Shown: one piece after another, positions 29,828-39,562 of the stretch
How the letters are laid out: each line of letters starts with the position of its first letter
Numbering within the stretch: position 1 is the first letter of the stretch
Assembly: GCA_963457535.1 (NCBI GenBank)
Contig: OY734803.1
Span: 124,001 to 188,000, forward strand
Direction: 5' to 3'
DNA: 64,000 nt
Source of the DNA: JAHRAW01 sp028066695
GTDB lineage: Bacteria; Pseudomonadota; Gammaproteobacteria; Arenicellales; Poriferihabitantaceae
Notes under the pieces: model-generated
Databases searched by the model: none
The model's input: the letters and a program-made list of their open reading frames with translations, nothing else
What the model was told of the DNA's origin: nothing
Program-made: the position numbers and the translations under genes

Positions 29828-30739
29828 TTACCGCCGGTAGAGGCGCGGGTTCAGCAAGTCGCGCAGCCAGTCGCCGAGCAGGTTGATCGACAAAATCAGC
29901 GCGACCAGCAACAGCGCGGGGAACGCGGTGATCCACCACGCGCCGCTGAAAATAAATTCAAAGCCGTTGCGAATCAGCGAGCCGAGCGACGGCTTGGTTA
30001 CCGGCATGCCGAGGCCGAGAAAGGCGAGCGAGGCCTCGGTGATGATGGCGTTGGCGACCTGCACCGTGGAAATGACCAGCAGCGGCGAGAAAGTGTTGGG
30101 CAGGATGTGGCGGCGCAAAATGGTGAACGGCGGCAGGCCGATGACGCGCGCCGCGTCCACATATTCCTTTTTCTTTTCGGCGAGCGCGCAGGCGCGCACG
30201 GTGCGCGCGTATTGCGGCCATTCGGCGATGCCGATGACCAGCACGATCGCCACCAGCGCGTATTCCTCGTAAAAACGCAACCCGACCGCGGCCTGAAACA
30301 CCGCGAGAATGACGATCGCCACCATCAGCGTGGTGAACGAGAGTTGGATGTCGGCGATGCGCATCAAAAAACTGTCCAGGCGGCCGCCGAAGTAACCGGC
30401 GGCGAGGCCGACCACCACGCCGATTGCGGCCTGCAGCAGCGTGGCGAACACGCCGATGATGATGGAAATGCCGGCGCCATACAGCATCGCGCTGAGCATG
30501 TCGCGCCCCATCGCGTCGGTGCCGAGCACGAAGCGCGCGTCGGCGCCCTCGCCGAGCGGCGGAATCTCGGCGTCCATGATGTCAAACTGCGTCTGGTCCC
30601 ACGGGTCAAACGGCGCGAACAGCGGCGCGCCGAGCGCGGCCAGTAGCAGCGCGCACAGCACCGCCGCGCTGACCGCCGCGGTGCGGTCGCGCAGCAAACT
30701 GCGCAGGACATTTGAATGCGAATGCGGGGCGGCGCTCAT
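29828..30739 (-). CDS. Peptide-type ABC transporter permease (DppC-like)
   Basis: 303 residues from ATG 30739, which overlaps the stop of the DppB-like gene. A cytoplasmic N-terminus precedes the first helix, then LGTDAMGRDMLSAMLYGAGIS, typical of OppC/DppC, and the EAA loop KEYVDAARVIGLPPFTILRRHI. Six helices in total. Forms the channel with the DppB-like subunit. Confidence 0.88.
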   Translation of the reverse strand: MSAAPHSHSNVLRSLLRDRTAAVSAAVLCALLLAALGAPLFAPFDPWDQTQFDIMDAEIPPLGEGADARFVLGTDAMGRDMLSAMLYGAGISIIIGVFATLLQAAIGVVVGLAAGYFGGRLDSFLMRIADIQLSFTTLMVAIVILAVFQAAVGLRFYEEYALVAIVLVIGIAEWPQYARTVRACALAEKKKEYVDAARVIGLPPFTILRRHILPNTFSPLLVISTVQVANAIITEASLAFLGLGMPVTKPSLGSLIRNGFEFIFSGAWWITAFPALLLVALILSINLLGDWLRDLLNPRLYRR

Positions 30740-31713
30740 GCCGGTTTGCCGGTCAGTTTCACCGCGGGATTCACCAGCCCGTAGACGATGTCCACCACGG
30801 TGTTGACGATGACAAAAATCAGCCCGACCACTATCAGGTAGGCGACTATCAGCGGCGTGTCGGCGCGGTTGATCGCCTCCAAGAACATGAAGCCCATGCC
30901 GGGCCACTGGAACACGGTTTCGGTCAGGATGGTGTAGGCGACCATGATGCCGATCTGCACGCCGCCGACGGTGATGACCGGAAGCAGCGTGTTTTTAAAC
31001 GCATGCACCATGCGAACGCGCCCCTCGCGCAGGCCCTTGGCGCGCGCGAAGCGGACGTATTCGGCTTCCAGCGCCTCCATCATTTCCGAGCGAATCATCC
31101 GCACGAACAGCGGCAAAATCACCGAGGCGAGCGAGATGCTCGGCAGCAGCAGGTGGCGCAGTCCGTCGCGCGTCAGCAGGCCGGTTTCCCAGCCGAAAAT
31201 TTCCGCCGTTTCGCCGCGCCCGTAGGACGGCAGCCAGCCGAGTTCCACCGAGAACAGGTAGATCAAAAAAATCGCGGTTAAAAACACCGGCACCGAAATG
31301 CCGACCGCGCTGAGTCCCATCGCCAGATTGGAAAACCAGTGACGCGGGTTAACCGCGGCGAACACGCCGACCGGCACCGAGAACAGCAGAATCCAAAATG
31401 TCGCGGCGAGCACCAGATCAATGGTCGCCGGCAATTTGTCCAGAATCACATCCAGCGCCGGGCGCTTGAAGAAATACGAGACGCCGAGGTCGCCGCGCAA
31501 TGCGCCGCGCAAAAAGCGCATGTATTGCGCGAGGAACGGGTCGTTCAGCCCCATCTCCTCGCGCAATTCCTCGCGCGTTTCCTCCGACACCGACTGCCCG
31601 ACCAATTCGCGCAGCGGATCGCCCAGTTCATCCTGAATGGAAAAACTGAGCAGGCTGATGACCAGCATCACCACCACGGCCTGGCCGATGCGGCGCAGCA
31701 GAAAGGCGAACAT
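30736..31713 (-). CDS. Peptide-type ABC transporter permease (DppB-like)
   Basis: 325 residues with about six helices. It starts FAFLLRRIGQAVVVMLVIS, has the extended periplasmic stretch LNDPFLAQYMRFLRGALRGDLGVSY typical of the B subunits, and the EAA loop EYVRFARAKGLREGRVRMVHAFKN (a few residues longer than usual). It begins 18 bases after the binding-protein gene. Confidence 0.88.
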   Translation of the reverse strand: MFAFLLRRIGQAVVVMLVISLLSFSIQDELGDPLRELVGQSVSEETREELREEMGLNDPFLAQYMRFLRGALRGDLGVSYFFKRPALDVILDKLPATIDLVLAATFWILLFSVPVGVFAAVNPRHWFSNLAMGLSAVGISVPVFLTAIFLIYLFSVELGWLPSYGRGETAEIFGWETGLLTRDGLRHLLLPSISLASVILPLFVRMIRSEMMEALEAEYVRFARAKGLREGRVRMVHAFKNTLLPVITVGGVQIGIMVAYTILTETVFQWPGMGFMFLEAINRADTPLIVAYLIVVGLIFVIVNTVVDIVYGLVNPAVKLTGKPA

Positions 31714-31731
31714 CGCGCCGCTCCCGCGCGC

Positions 31732-33297
31732 TCAGTCCATCACCAAATCGCCGAGGTAGGGGGAGTTGGTCACGCTGACCACGCGCCCGATGTGCACGCC
31801 CTTGCGCGCGCCCCATGCGTGGTCCTGCCAGTGCAGCGGCACGAAGGCCGCGTCTTCATGCAGAATTCGCTCCACGCGGCGCAGCATGTCGGCGCGGGTC
31901 ACCGGGTTGGTTTCGCTCGCGCTGGCGAGCACCAGTTTGTCCACTTCGGCGTTGGAGTAGTTGCCGCTGTTGTATTGCCCGTAGCCGGTCTCCTTGTCCG
32001 GCGTCATCGCCAGAAACTCGGTGAAGTTGGCAGAGTCTTCGGTGTCGGAATGCCAGCCGATCATCATGATGTCGGCGGCGCGCTCGTCAAACTTCGGCCA
32101 GTATTGCGCCTTCGGCATGGTGGTCAGGTCCGCTTTGATTTTGATCTTCGCCAGCATGCCGGCGACCGCTTCGGCGATCTTTGCGTCGTTCACATAGCGG
32201 TTGTTCGGCGCCATCATGGTGACGCTGAAGCCGTCGGCATAACCGGCCTCCTTCATCAGCGCGCGCGCTTTTTTCAAATCAAAACGCGGGCGCAATGACG
32301 GGTCGTGCCCGGCGTATCCTTTCGGGCTTTGCTGCGCCGCGGCCGTGCCGAAATCCTTCATGATTTTTTTGACGATGCCGGCGTTATTGATGGCGTAGAC
32401 GATGGCGCGGCGCACGCGCGGGTCGGCGAATTCCGGGCGGCGTTTTTGGTTCAACTGGAAGGTGATGATGCGCGTGCCGGTCATGGTGACCAGGTCCACT
32501 TTCCTGCTGCGATCAACGCGCGCCAAATCGGCCGGCGGAATCGGCGCGGCGAAATCCACATCGCCGGACAAAAGCGCGGCGACGCGCGTCGGGTCTTCTT
32601 TGATCGGCGTCATCACGATGCGCCGCACATTGCCGGGCGACTCCGCGTCCCAGTGGCCGTCAAACCTTTCAAACACGACTTTGACGCCCTGCTCGCGCGA
32701 GCGCACCGTGAACGGGCCGGTGCAGGAAATGTTGGTGGAGGCGAACGAGTCGCCGTGTTTGACGATTTCGCCTTTGTCGCGCCCGCGCGCGTCCTTGCCG
32801 GCGTAAAACGCGCTGTCCAGCGGAAAGATGAAGGCCGCGCTGTGCTCCACCAGCGGATAGGGGCCGTCGGTGATCAGGTCTATGGTGTGGTCGTCAATGA
32901 CGCGCGCCTCACGAAACTTGGCGAATATGCCCTTGAAGTCGTCGCTCTTTTTCAGCCGCGCAAAAGTGAACGCGACATCTTTCGCGGTCATCACGCGCCC
33001 CGAATGAAACTTGACGCCGCGGCGCAGATAAAAGCGCACGCTGGTCGGGCTGCGCCGCTCCCAGCGGCTCGCGAGGCGCGCGTCAAAACCGAGTTCCTGA
33101 TTCCAGCGCAGCAGCGGGTCGCAGACCATGTGCGACAGTTGCAGCGTGCCGCCGGAGAGTTGCTCGTGAATGTCCAGCGAGACCGGATCGGCGTCGTAGG
33201 CGAGGTTGAGGGTTTTCGCGTAACCCGGCGCGAACGGCAGCGCGAGCAATGCAACGAGCGCGGCGAATTTCATGCGGAAAAATTTGCGGTGCGTCAT
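31732..33297 (-). CDS. Peptide-type ABC transporter substrate-binding protein (SBP family 5)
   Basis: 521 residues. Signal peptide about 1-27 (ends APGYA), then LNLAYDADPVSLDIHEQLSGG. The family-5 pattern RGVKFHSGRVMTAKDVAFTF is clear, as is DPRVRRAIVYAINN. It binds the cargo in the periplasm and delivers it to the permeases. It is first in the transporter operon, about 70 bases downstream of recR. Cargo cannot be predicted; no peptidase gene is adjacent. Confidence 0.88.
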   Translation of the reverse strand: MTHRKFFRMKFAALVALLALPFAPGYAKTLNLAYDADPVSLDIHEQLSGGTLQLSHMVCDPLLRWNQELGFDARLASRWERRSPTSVRFYLRRGVKFHSGRVMTAKDVAFTFARLKKSDDFKGIFAKFREARVIDDHTIDLITDGPYPLVEHSAAFIFPLDSAFYAGKDARGRDKGEIVKHGDSFASTNISCTGPFTVRSREQGVKVVFERFDGHWDAESPGNVRRIVMTPIKEDPTRVAALLSGDVDFAAPIPPADLARVDRSRKVDLVTMTGTRIITFQLNQKRRPEFADPRVRRAIVYAINNAGIVKKIMKDFGTAAAQQSPKGYAGHDPSLRPRFDLKKARALMKEAGYADGFSVTMMAPNNRYVNDAKIAEAVAGMLAKIKIKADLTTMPKAQYWPKFDERAADIMMIGWHSDTEDSANFTEFLAMTPDKETGYGQYNSGNYSNAEVDKLVLASASETNPVTRADMLRRVERILHEDAAFVPLHWQDHAWGARKGVHIGRVVSVTNSPYLGDLVMD

Positions 33298-33366
33298 GGG
33301 AAAACTCCGGTGAATGGTTTGTGATTGAATTTGTGAATTGGGCGAACTGCAATTATAGGGGAATCG

Positions 33367-33963
33367 TTACACCTCGCGCCGCTCGGAAAACGCCTGGTTC
33401 AAAGTGCCGGCGTCCATGTATTCCAATTCGCCGCCCATCGGCATGCCGCGCGCAAGGCGCGTGACGCGCACGCCGCTCGGCTGCAGCAAGTCCAGCAGAA
33501 AATCGGCGGTCGCCTGCCCTTCCACGGTGAGATTGGTGGCGAGGATGACTTCGCCGAGCGCGCCGCCTTTGACGCGCTCCAGCAGGCGCTCCACGCCGAG
33601 TTCGGCCGGCCCGATGTTGTCCAGCGGCGACAGCCGCCCCATCAGCACGAAATACACGCCCTGATACACGCCGGCCTGCTCTATCGCCTCCAAATCGGCC
33701 GGCGTTTCCACCACGCACAACCGCTTGCCGTCGCGTTTCGCCGAGGCGCAGATCGGGCATTTTTCGGTCTCGCTGAAATTGTTGCAGACGCTGCAATGCG
33801 CGACCCCGGACAGCGCCAGGCGAATCGCCTCCTGAATTTGCGCGGCGCCGTCGCGATCGCGTTCCAGCAGGTGAAACGCCATGCGCTGCGCCGATTTGGG
33901 ACCCACGCCGGGCAGGCGGCGCAGCGCGGTTTTGAGCGCCTCAACTGCGCGCGGGTCGGCCAT
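33367..33963 (-). CDS. recR: Recombination protein RecR
   Basis: 198 residues. Part of RecFOR gap repair, loading RecA. HhH at LRRLPGVGPKSAQRMAFHLL, C4 zinc finger CSVCNNFSETEKCPIC, Toprim domain from about 80 (VVETPADLEAIEQAG, LATNLTVEGQATADFL) and a Walker-B-like C-terminal region. The ATG overlaps the ybaB stop. The ybaB-recR pair downstream of dnaX is the classic order. Confidence 0.95.
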   Translation of the reverse strand: MADPRAVEALKTALRRLPGVGPKSAQRMAFHLLERDRDGAAQIQEAIRLALSGVAHCSVCNNFSETEKCPICASAKRDGKRLCVVETPADLEAIEQAGVYQGVYFVLMGRLSPLDNIGPAELGVERLLERVKGGALGEVILATNLTVEGQATADFLLDLLQPSGVRVTRLARGMPMGGELEYMDAGTLNQAFSERREV

Positions 33964-34310
33964 CAGATCGGCGGTTTGAAGTTGGCGAGGTTTAGCCCGG
34001 CGCCGCCGAGTCCGGAGACGAGTCCGCCCATTTTTTCGCCGGCGACCGCCTCCACTTTGCGCACCGCGTCGTTGATCGCAGCCGCAATCAGGTCTTCCAG
34101 GACTTCGCGGTTGTCGGAATCGCCGCCGTCGCTTAGCAAAGACGGGTCAATTTCAATTTTGCGCGCGTCGTGGCGGCAGGTCATGGTCACTTTGACCAGT
34201 CCGCCGCCGGCTTCGCCGCAGACCTCGGTCGCGGCCAGTTCCTGCTGCGCTTTTTGCATGCGCTCCTGCATCGCCTGCGCTTGTTTGACGAGGTTGCCGA
34301 TGTCGGTCAT
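33963..34310 (-). CDS. ybaB: YbaB/EbfC nucleoid-associated protein
   Basis: 115 residues. Dimeric tweezer-like DNA-binding protein: N-terminal helix MTDIGNLVKQAQAMQERMQKAQQ-type coiled region, then TGEAGGGLVKVTM-like core and a C-terminal KMGGLVSGLG tail. It lies between dnaX and recR with an ATGA overlap to recR, the standard order. Likely affects nucleoid structure or recombination; the function is only partly known. Confidence 0.93.
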   Translation of the reverse strand: MTDIGNLVKQAQAMQERMQKAQQELAATEVCGEAGGGLVKVTMTCRHDARKIEIDPSLLSDGGDSDNREVLEDLIAAAINDAVRKVEAVAGEKMGGLVSGLGGAGLNLANFKPPI

Positions 34311-34340
34311 TTTTGCGTTATTTCAAGGATTTGCAAGAGG

Positions 34341-36101
34341 TTAGTCGGCCGGTTTGTCATTTGATGATTCCGGCGCCACCGGCGGTCGAATGGAATCGCC
34401 GACCACTTCGGCGTCAAACAGATTGACCAATTCCTGCACTTTCGGGTCGTGGTGAAAGGCCTCCTCGGCGGCTTGCTGGCGCGCGGCGCGGCCGCGGTCG
34501 TTGCGCGCCGCCGGCGTGCCGCCATCTTCGCTCTGTTCGGCGGTGATTTTGCCGACGCGAACCGCGAGTTTCAGCGGAAATTCGCAGAGTTCGGCGAGGC
34601 GGTGCTCAATTTCCGCCATTCGCCCGCGATCCAGCAAATGCTCGTGTTCGGCGTCCAGCGTCAAATGGACGGTGTTTTCAGCGACCGACTCCGGCAGCAT
34701 GTGCATCACCATCTCCAATTCCAGGCCGCTGAGCCCGGATTGCGCGATAAACGCGCCCCAACGCGCGCCGTCGCGCAATTCGGCAATGTCGGTGATGATT
34801 TTGCTCGGCTGCCCGCCATTCGCGCCATTTCCGCGGAGATTTTCCGCCGCGCCGTTTTCATCGGCGCTTTTCCGCTGGACTTTTTCTTCCGCGCCATTTC
34901 CACCGGCGTTTTTCCGCGGCGATTTTTCCGCCGCCGCCGCAGGCCGCCCCGCCCCGGTTTTCGCCAAATTCCCCGCGGAAACCCCGGCGGCCGTGCCCGG
35001 CGCGGCCGCGTCGGATTCCGCGACCGGCCGAAACGCGATCATCCGCAACAGCGCCATCTCAAACCCGCTGCGCGGGTCCGGCGCCAGCGCCAAGTCGCGC
35101 TTGCCGAGCAGCGCGATTTGATACAGCAATTGCAGCAATTCCGCGTCGCGCGCCGCCAATTCCGCGGCCTCGCCCGAATCCGCGCCCTTCCATTCCAGCG
35201 CTTTCGGGTTGACCTGGCAGAGCGCGGCGTTGTGCAGCGCGCTGAGGATTTCGTCCAGCGCCGCGGCGAAATCCACCGAGCGCAGCGCCATGGCCGCGAC
35301 CGTCTCCAGCGCCGCTTCCGATTCGCCGTCGCAGATTTGCGCCAGCAATTTTCCGGTGAAACCCTGCTCTATCATGCCCAGCATGGCGCGCATCGCGGCT
35401 TCGCGCACCTCGCCGTTGCCGTAGGCGATGCCCTGATCCAGCAAACTGAGCGCGTCGCGGACGCTGCCGTTGGCGGCGCGCGCCAAAATCAGCAGCGCGG
35501 CGCGGTCATGCGCGACCGATTCTTCCGTCAGGATTTTCTCCAGCAATTCGCCGAGGCGGCCGATTTCCATCGCCTTCAGATTGAACTGGATGCACCGCGA
35601 CAAAATGGTCGGCGGCAGTTTTTGCGGGTCGGTGGTCGCCAGCAGGAATTTCACATGTTCAGGCGGCTCCTCCAGAGTTTTCAATAACGCGTTGAAACTG
35701 TGCGTGGAAAGCATGTGCACTTCGTCAATCAAATAGATCTTGAAGCGGCCCTGGGTCGGCGTGTATTGCACATTGTCCAGCAGTTCGCGGGTGTCGTCCA
35801 CCTTGGTGCGCGATGCCGCGTCCACTTCAATCAGATCTATGAAGTTGCCGTCATCCACGCCGGCACAGGCCGCGCATTTTCCGCAGGGCGCGGAGGTGAC
35901 ACCTTTTTCGCAATTGAGCGCGCGCGCGAAAATCCGCGCCAATGTGGTCTTGCCGACGCCGCGCGTGCCGGTGAACAGGAAGGCGTGATGCACGCGCTGG
36001 TTGTCCAGCCCGTTTACCAGCGCGGCGACCACATGCTCCTGCCCGACCACCTCGGCAAAGGTTTTCGGGCGCCATTTGCGCGCGAGGGCTTGATAACTCA
36101 T
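34341..36101 (-). CDS. dnaX: DNA polymerase III subunits gamma and tau
   Basis: 586 residues. Clamp-loader ATPase and replisome organiser. Walker A GTRGVGKTTLARIFARALNC, zinc module CEKGVTSAPCGKCAAC, DEVHMLSTHSFNALLKTLEEPP and sensor LSRCIQFNLKA. After domain III (about residue 365) there is a low-complexity linker with RKNAGGNGAEE-like repeats, then the tau C-terminal part. I found no canonical A-AAA-AAG slippery site, so a short gamma form is not predicted by that mechanism. Confidence 0.94.
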   Translation of the reverse strand: MSYQALARKWRPKTFAEVVGQEHVVAALVNGLDNQRVHHAFLFTGTRGVGKTTLARIFARALNCEKGVTSAPCGKCAACAGVDDGNFIDLIEVDAASRTKVDDTRELLDNVQYTPTQGRFKIYLIDEVHMLSTHSFNALLKTLEEPPEHVKFLLATTDPQKLPPTILSRCIQFNLKAMEIGRLGELLEKILTEESVAHDRAALLILARAANGSVRDALSLLDQGIAYGNGEVREAAMRAMLGMIEQGFTGKLLAQICDGESEAALETVAAMALRSVDFAAALDEILSALHNAALCQVNPKALEWKGADSGEAAELAARDAELLQLLYQIALLGKRDLALAPDPRSGFEMALLRMIAFRPVAESDAAAPGTAAGVSAGNLAKTGAGRPAAAAEKSPRKNAGGNGAEEKVQRKSADENGAAENLRGNGANGGQPSKIITDIAELRDGARWGAFIAQSGLSGLELEMVMHMLPESVAENTVHLTLDAEHEHLLDRGRMAEIEHRLAELCEFPLKLAVRVGKITAEQSEDGGTPAARNDRGRAARQQAAEEAFHHDPKVQELVNLFDAEVVGDSIRPPVAPESSNDKPAD

Positions 36102-36164
36102 CGGATTAATTTGCGTGTGTAATGTGCGGTTTTTCGCGGGATTTTTTCAATTTGGTGGCGGCTC

Positions 36165-36262
36165 GGGAGACCCGGGCGCGGCGCCCGAAACGGCTGCTGC
36201 GGCTGCTTCCTTCCGGACCTGACCGGGTTCACAACCGCCGCGTCGCCGCGAGGGCCCGCCCT
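36165..36262 (-). ncRNA. ffs: Signal recognition particle RNA (4.5S, small bacterial type)
   Basis: Minus-strand sequence contains the universally conserved apical domain: GTCAGGTCCGGAAGGAAGCA with the GGAA tetraloop, flanked by complementary arms. GGGCCC near 36257-36252 can pair with GGGTCT near the 3' end, giving a ~98-base hairpin RNA. It binds Ffh for co-translational targeting of membrane proteins. Located directly upstream of dnaX in the same direction, as in pseudomonads. A TATACT box at 36286-36281 suggests transcription starting near 36274. Ends are approximate. Confidence 0.88.
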
Positions 36263-36351
36263 CACCGCCGTCGCGGCCGCAGTATAAACCACCACACCCG
36301 GCGCGGCGGGCGCGCGCATTCTCTTTATACTGGACCAAACCCGTTCAGTGA

Positions 36352-39300
36352 ATGACCGCCGCCGCCCCCACCGCCCCGCTCGCCGACGATAACCCGCTGC
36401 GCCGCCGCATGCGCGCGCAATATCACGCCGACGAGCGCGAATGCGTGGAGCGCCTCCTCGCCGAATACGCAGGCGCGGTTGGCGCGGATTTGCGCGCGCG
36501 CATCGCAAAAACCGCGCGCGATTTGGTTGCGGCGATTCGCGCCGACGCCGGTGCGCATGGCGGTCTGGACGCGTTTTTGCTGGAATACCGGCTGTCCAGC
36601 GAGGAAGGCGTGGCGCTGATGTGCCTGGCGGAGGCGCTGCTGCGGATTCCCGACGCGCCGACCGCGGACGCGCTGATAGAGGACAAACTCGGCGGCGCCG
36701 ACTGGAAAGCGCATCTCGGGCGCAGCGATTCGGCGCTCGTCAATGTTTCCACATGGGCGCTGATGCTGACCGGCAAGGCGCTGGATGCGGATCATGCCGC
36801 GCCAGAGCGGCTCGGCGGGCACATCACCGCGCTGTTGGCGCGCAGCGGCGAGCCGCTGATTCGCGCCGCGCTGGGGCGCGCGATGAAGATCATGGGGCGG
36901 CAATTCGTGCTGGCCGAGGATATTCACGCCGCGCTGCGCGCCGCGCGCGCCGGCGAGCGGCGCGGTTACGCCTATTCCTACGACATGCTCGGCGAAGCGG
37001 CGCGCACCGCGGCCGATGCGCGGCGGTATTTTGACGCGTATCGCGAGGCGATTGAGGCGGTCGGCGGACAGGCTGATAGTGGGGCAAGTAAAAATGCCGG
37101 CGCAAAGAAAAATGTGACCGCGCGCCCCGGTATCTCGGTGAAACTCTCGGCGCTGCATCCGCGATACGAATTCGCGCAGTCCAAGCGGGTTTTGCGCGAA
37201 CTTTTGCCGAATTTGCTTGAACTGTGCGTCGCCGCGCGCGAGCGCAATCTGGGGCTGACCATTGACGCCGAGGAATCCGAGCGCCTGGATCCGTCGCTGT
37301 CTCTGCTTGCCGCGCTCGCGCCTTGCGCCGAGTTGCGCGACTGGGACGGGCTCGGTTTCGCCGTGCAGGCATATCAAAAACGCGCGCCGGCATTGCTGGA
37401 ATGGTTGCGCGAACTCGCCGAAAAAAGCCGCCGCAAACTGATGATTCGGCTGGTAAAAGGCGCGTATTGGGACTGCGAGATCAAACACGCGCAGGTGCAC
37501 GGGTTTGCCGATTACCCGGTGTTCACGCGCAAGGCGGCCAGCGATGTCTCGTATTTGGTGTGCGCGCGCAAGTTGCTCGCGCATCCGGCGCAGTTTTTTC
37601 CGCTGTTTGCCACGCACAACGCGCACAGCGCCGCCTCGGTGCTGGAATTCGCCGGCGCGCGCCGCGATTTTGAGTTTCAGTGCCTGCACGGCATGGGCGA
37701 GGCGTTATATGCGCAGGTCATGGCGCGCCACGGTGCGGCCTGCCGGATTTACGCGCCGGTCGGCCCGCACCGCGAATTGCTCGCCTACTTGGTGCGCCGC
37801 TTGCTGGAAAACGGCGCGAACACTTCTTTTGTCAACCGGTTGGTGGACAAGGAATTGCCGCCCGCGCGGATTTTGCGCGACCCGGCGGAAACCCTGGCCG
37901 AATCGCCGGCGCCGCATCCGCGCATCCCGAAGCCGCCGCGTCTGTATGGCGCGCGCAAGAATTCGGCCGGCATGAATTTGTTTGACAGCGAAACGCTGGC
38001 GGGGTATTACCGCGCGCTGGAGCCGTTGCGCGCGCGCGATTGGAGCGCGCCGGCCGGCGAAAAAATAAAAGACGGAGAAGATGTGCGCAACCCGGCGAAT
38101 GGCGCGCGCGTCGGCACGGTGCGCGCGGCGCGCGAAGAAGACTTTGACGCTGCGCTGAACGCGGCAACCGCGGCCGCCGCCGAATGGGACGCCGCCGGCG
38201 CCGATGCGCGCGCGGCGATTTTGGAAGACGCGGCCGATTCCTATGAGCGCCACCGCGACGAATTTCTCTACCTGTGCGCGGCCGAGGCCGGCAAGACGCT
38301 CGCCGACGCGGTCGCCGAAGTGCGCGAGGCGGTGGATTTCTTGCGCTATTACGCGGAGCGCGCGCGCGGCGAATTCGCGCCGCGCATTTTGCCGGGACCG
38401 ACCGGCGAGCACAATCAATTGCAACTGCACGGGCGCGGCGTGTTCGCCTGCATCAGCCCGTGGAATTTTCCGCTGGCGATTTTCACCGGCCAAATCGGCG
38501 CCGCGCTCGCCGCCGGAAATTGCGTGGTCGCCAAGCCGGCCGAGCAGACGCCGCTGATCGCCGCGCATGCATGCGCGTTGCTGCACCGCGCCGGCGTGCC
38601 GAAGGCCGCGCTGCATTGCCTGCCGGGCGGCGCCGAAGCCGGCGCGCGACTGGTCGCCGACGCGCGCGTGGACGGCGTCGCTTTCACCGGCTCCAATACC
38701 GCGGCAAAAAATATTCAACGCGCGTTGGCAAAACAGGACGGCGCGATTCGCCCGCTGATCGCCGAGACCGGCGGCGTCAACACGATGATCGTGGATTCCA
38801 GCGCGCTGCCCGAGCAAGTCGCCGCCGATGTCATCGCGTCCGCGTTCCAGAGCGCCGGGCAGCGCTGCTCGGCGTTGCGCGTGCTGTATTTGCAGCGCGA
38901 AGTCGCCGACGGCATGCTGGAAATGCTGCGCGGCGCGATGGCCGAACTGCAACTCGGCGACCCGCTGCACCCGGCGACCGACATCGGCCCGATCATTGAC
39001 CGCGCCGCGCGCGAGCGGCTGGACGCGCATGTCGCCGAATGCCGCGCGCGCGGTTTTCGCGTGACCGAAGGCCCGGCCGCGCCGCGCGAACTGGAAAAAC
39101 GCGGGAACTTTTTTCGCCCGGTCATCATTGAAGTCGGCGGCATCGCCGACATCAAAAGCGAGGTGTTCGGGCCGGCGCTGCATGTCGCGCGGTTTGATTC
39201 GGAAAATCTGGAGCGCATCCTTGACGACATCAACGCCGCCGGTTACGGCCTGACTTTCGGGGTGCACAGCCGCATTCACTCCGGCGTGGCGCGCATCCGC

Positions 39301-39513
39301 GCGCGCATCAAGGCCGGCAACATCTATGTCAACCGCAACACCATCGGCGCGGTGGTCGGCGCGCAGCCCTTCGGCGGAGAGCGTTTGTCCGGCACCGGGC
39401 CGAAAGCCGGCGGACCGCATTACCTGCGCGCGTTTGCGGTGGAGCGCGCCACCAGCATTGACACCACCGCGGCCGGCGGCAACGCGAGTTTGTTGTCATT
39501 GGAAGGCGAGTGA
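36352..39513 (+). CDS. putA: Bifunctional proline dehydrogenase / L-glutamate gamma-semialdehyde dehydrogenase
   Basis: 1053 residues. Oxidises proline to glutamate in two steps with FAD then NAD. The PRODH barrel (about 120-540) has SVKLSALHPRYE, LTIDAEESERLD, RLVKGAYWD and FATHNAHSAASV. The aldehyde dehydrogenase half (about 580-1040) has CISPWNFPLAIFTG, general base Glu in IAETGGVN, catalytic Cys in SAGQRCSALR, and GERLSGTGPKAGGPHY. There is no N-terminal ribbon-helix-helix repressor domain. A short hydrophilic insert (ASKNAGAKKNVTARPG) precedes the first catalytic motif. TATACT at 36326-36331 may be its -10 box. Confidence 0.95.
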   Translation: MTAAAPTAPLADDNPLRRRMRAQYHADERECVERLLAEYAGAVGADLRARIAKTARDLVAAIRADAGAHGGLDAFLLEYRLSSEEGVALMCLAEALLRIPDAPTADALIEDKLGGADWKAHLGRSDSALVNVSTWALMLTGKALDADHAAPERLGGHITALLARSGEPLIRAALGRAMKIMGRQFVLAEDIHAALRAARAGERRGYAYSYDMLGEAARTAADARRYFDAYREAIEAVGGQADSGASKNAGAKKNVTARPGISVKLSALHPRYEFAQSKRVLRELLPNLLELCVAARERNLGLTIDAEESERLDPSLSLLAALAPCAELRDWDGLGFAVQAYQKRAPALLEWLRELAEKSRRKLMIRLVKGAYWDCEIKHAQVHGFADYPVFTRKAASDVSYLVCARKLLAHPAQFFPLFATHNAHSAASVLEFAGARRDFEFQCLHGMGEALYAQVMARHGAACRIYAPVGPHRELLAYLVRRLLENGANTSFVNRLVDKELPPARILRDPAETLAESPAPHPRIPKPPRLYGARKNSAGMNLFDSETLAGYYRALEPLRARDWSAPAGEKIKDGEDVRNPANGARVGTVRAAREEDFDAALNAATAAAAEWDAAGADARAAILEDAADSYERHRDEFLYLCAAEAGKTLADAVAEVREAVDFLRYYAERARGEFAPRILPGPTGEHNQLQLHGRGVFACISPWNFPLAIFTGQIGAALAAGNCVVAKPAEQTPLIAAHACALLHRAGVPKAALHCLPGGAEAGARLVADARVDGVAFTGSNTAAKNIQRALAKQDGAIRPLIAETGGVNTMIVDSSALPEQVAADVIASAFQSAGQRCSALRVLYLQREVADGMLEMLRGAMAELQLGDPLHPATDIGPIIDRAARERLDAHVAECRARGFRVTEGPAAPRELEKRGNFFRPVIIEVGGIADIKSEVFGPALHVARFDSENLERILDDINAAGYGLTFGVHSRIHSGVARIRARIKAGNIYVNRNTIGAVVGAQPFGGERLSGTGPKAGGPHYLRAFAVERATSIDTTAAGGNASLLSLEGE

Positions 39514-39562
39514 AGCGGATATACTACCGCCCTATTCTTTCAATTCTTTTCCCACAAGGCCT

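Noticed and set aside
34800..34930. Programmed frameshift site in dnaX for a short gamma subunit
   Set aside because: Only isolated runs such as GGAAAAAC are present; no A-AAA-AAG heptamer with a following hairpin in the correct frame was found.
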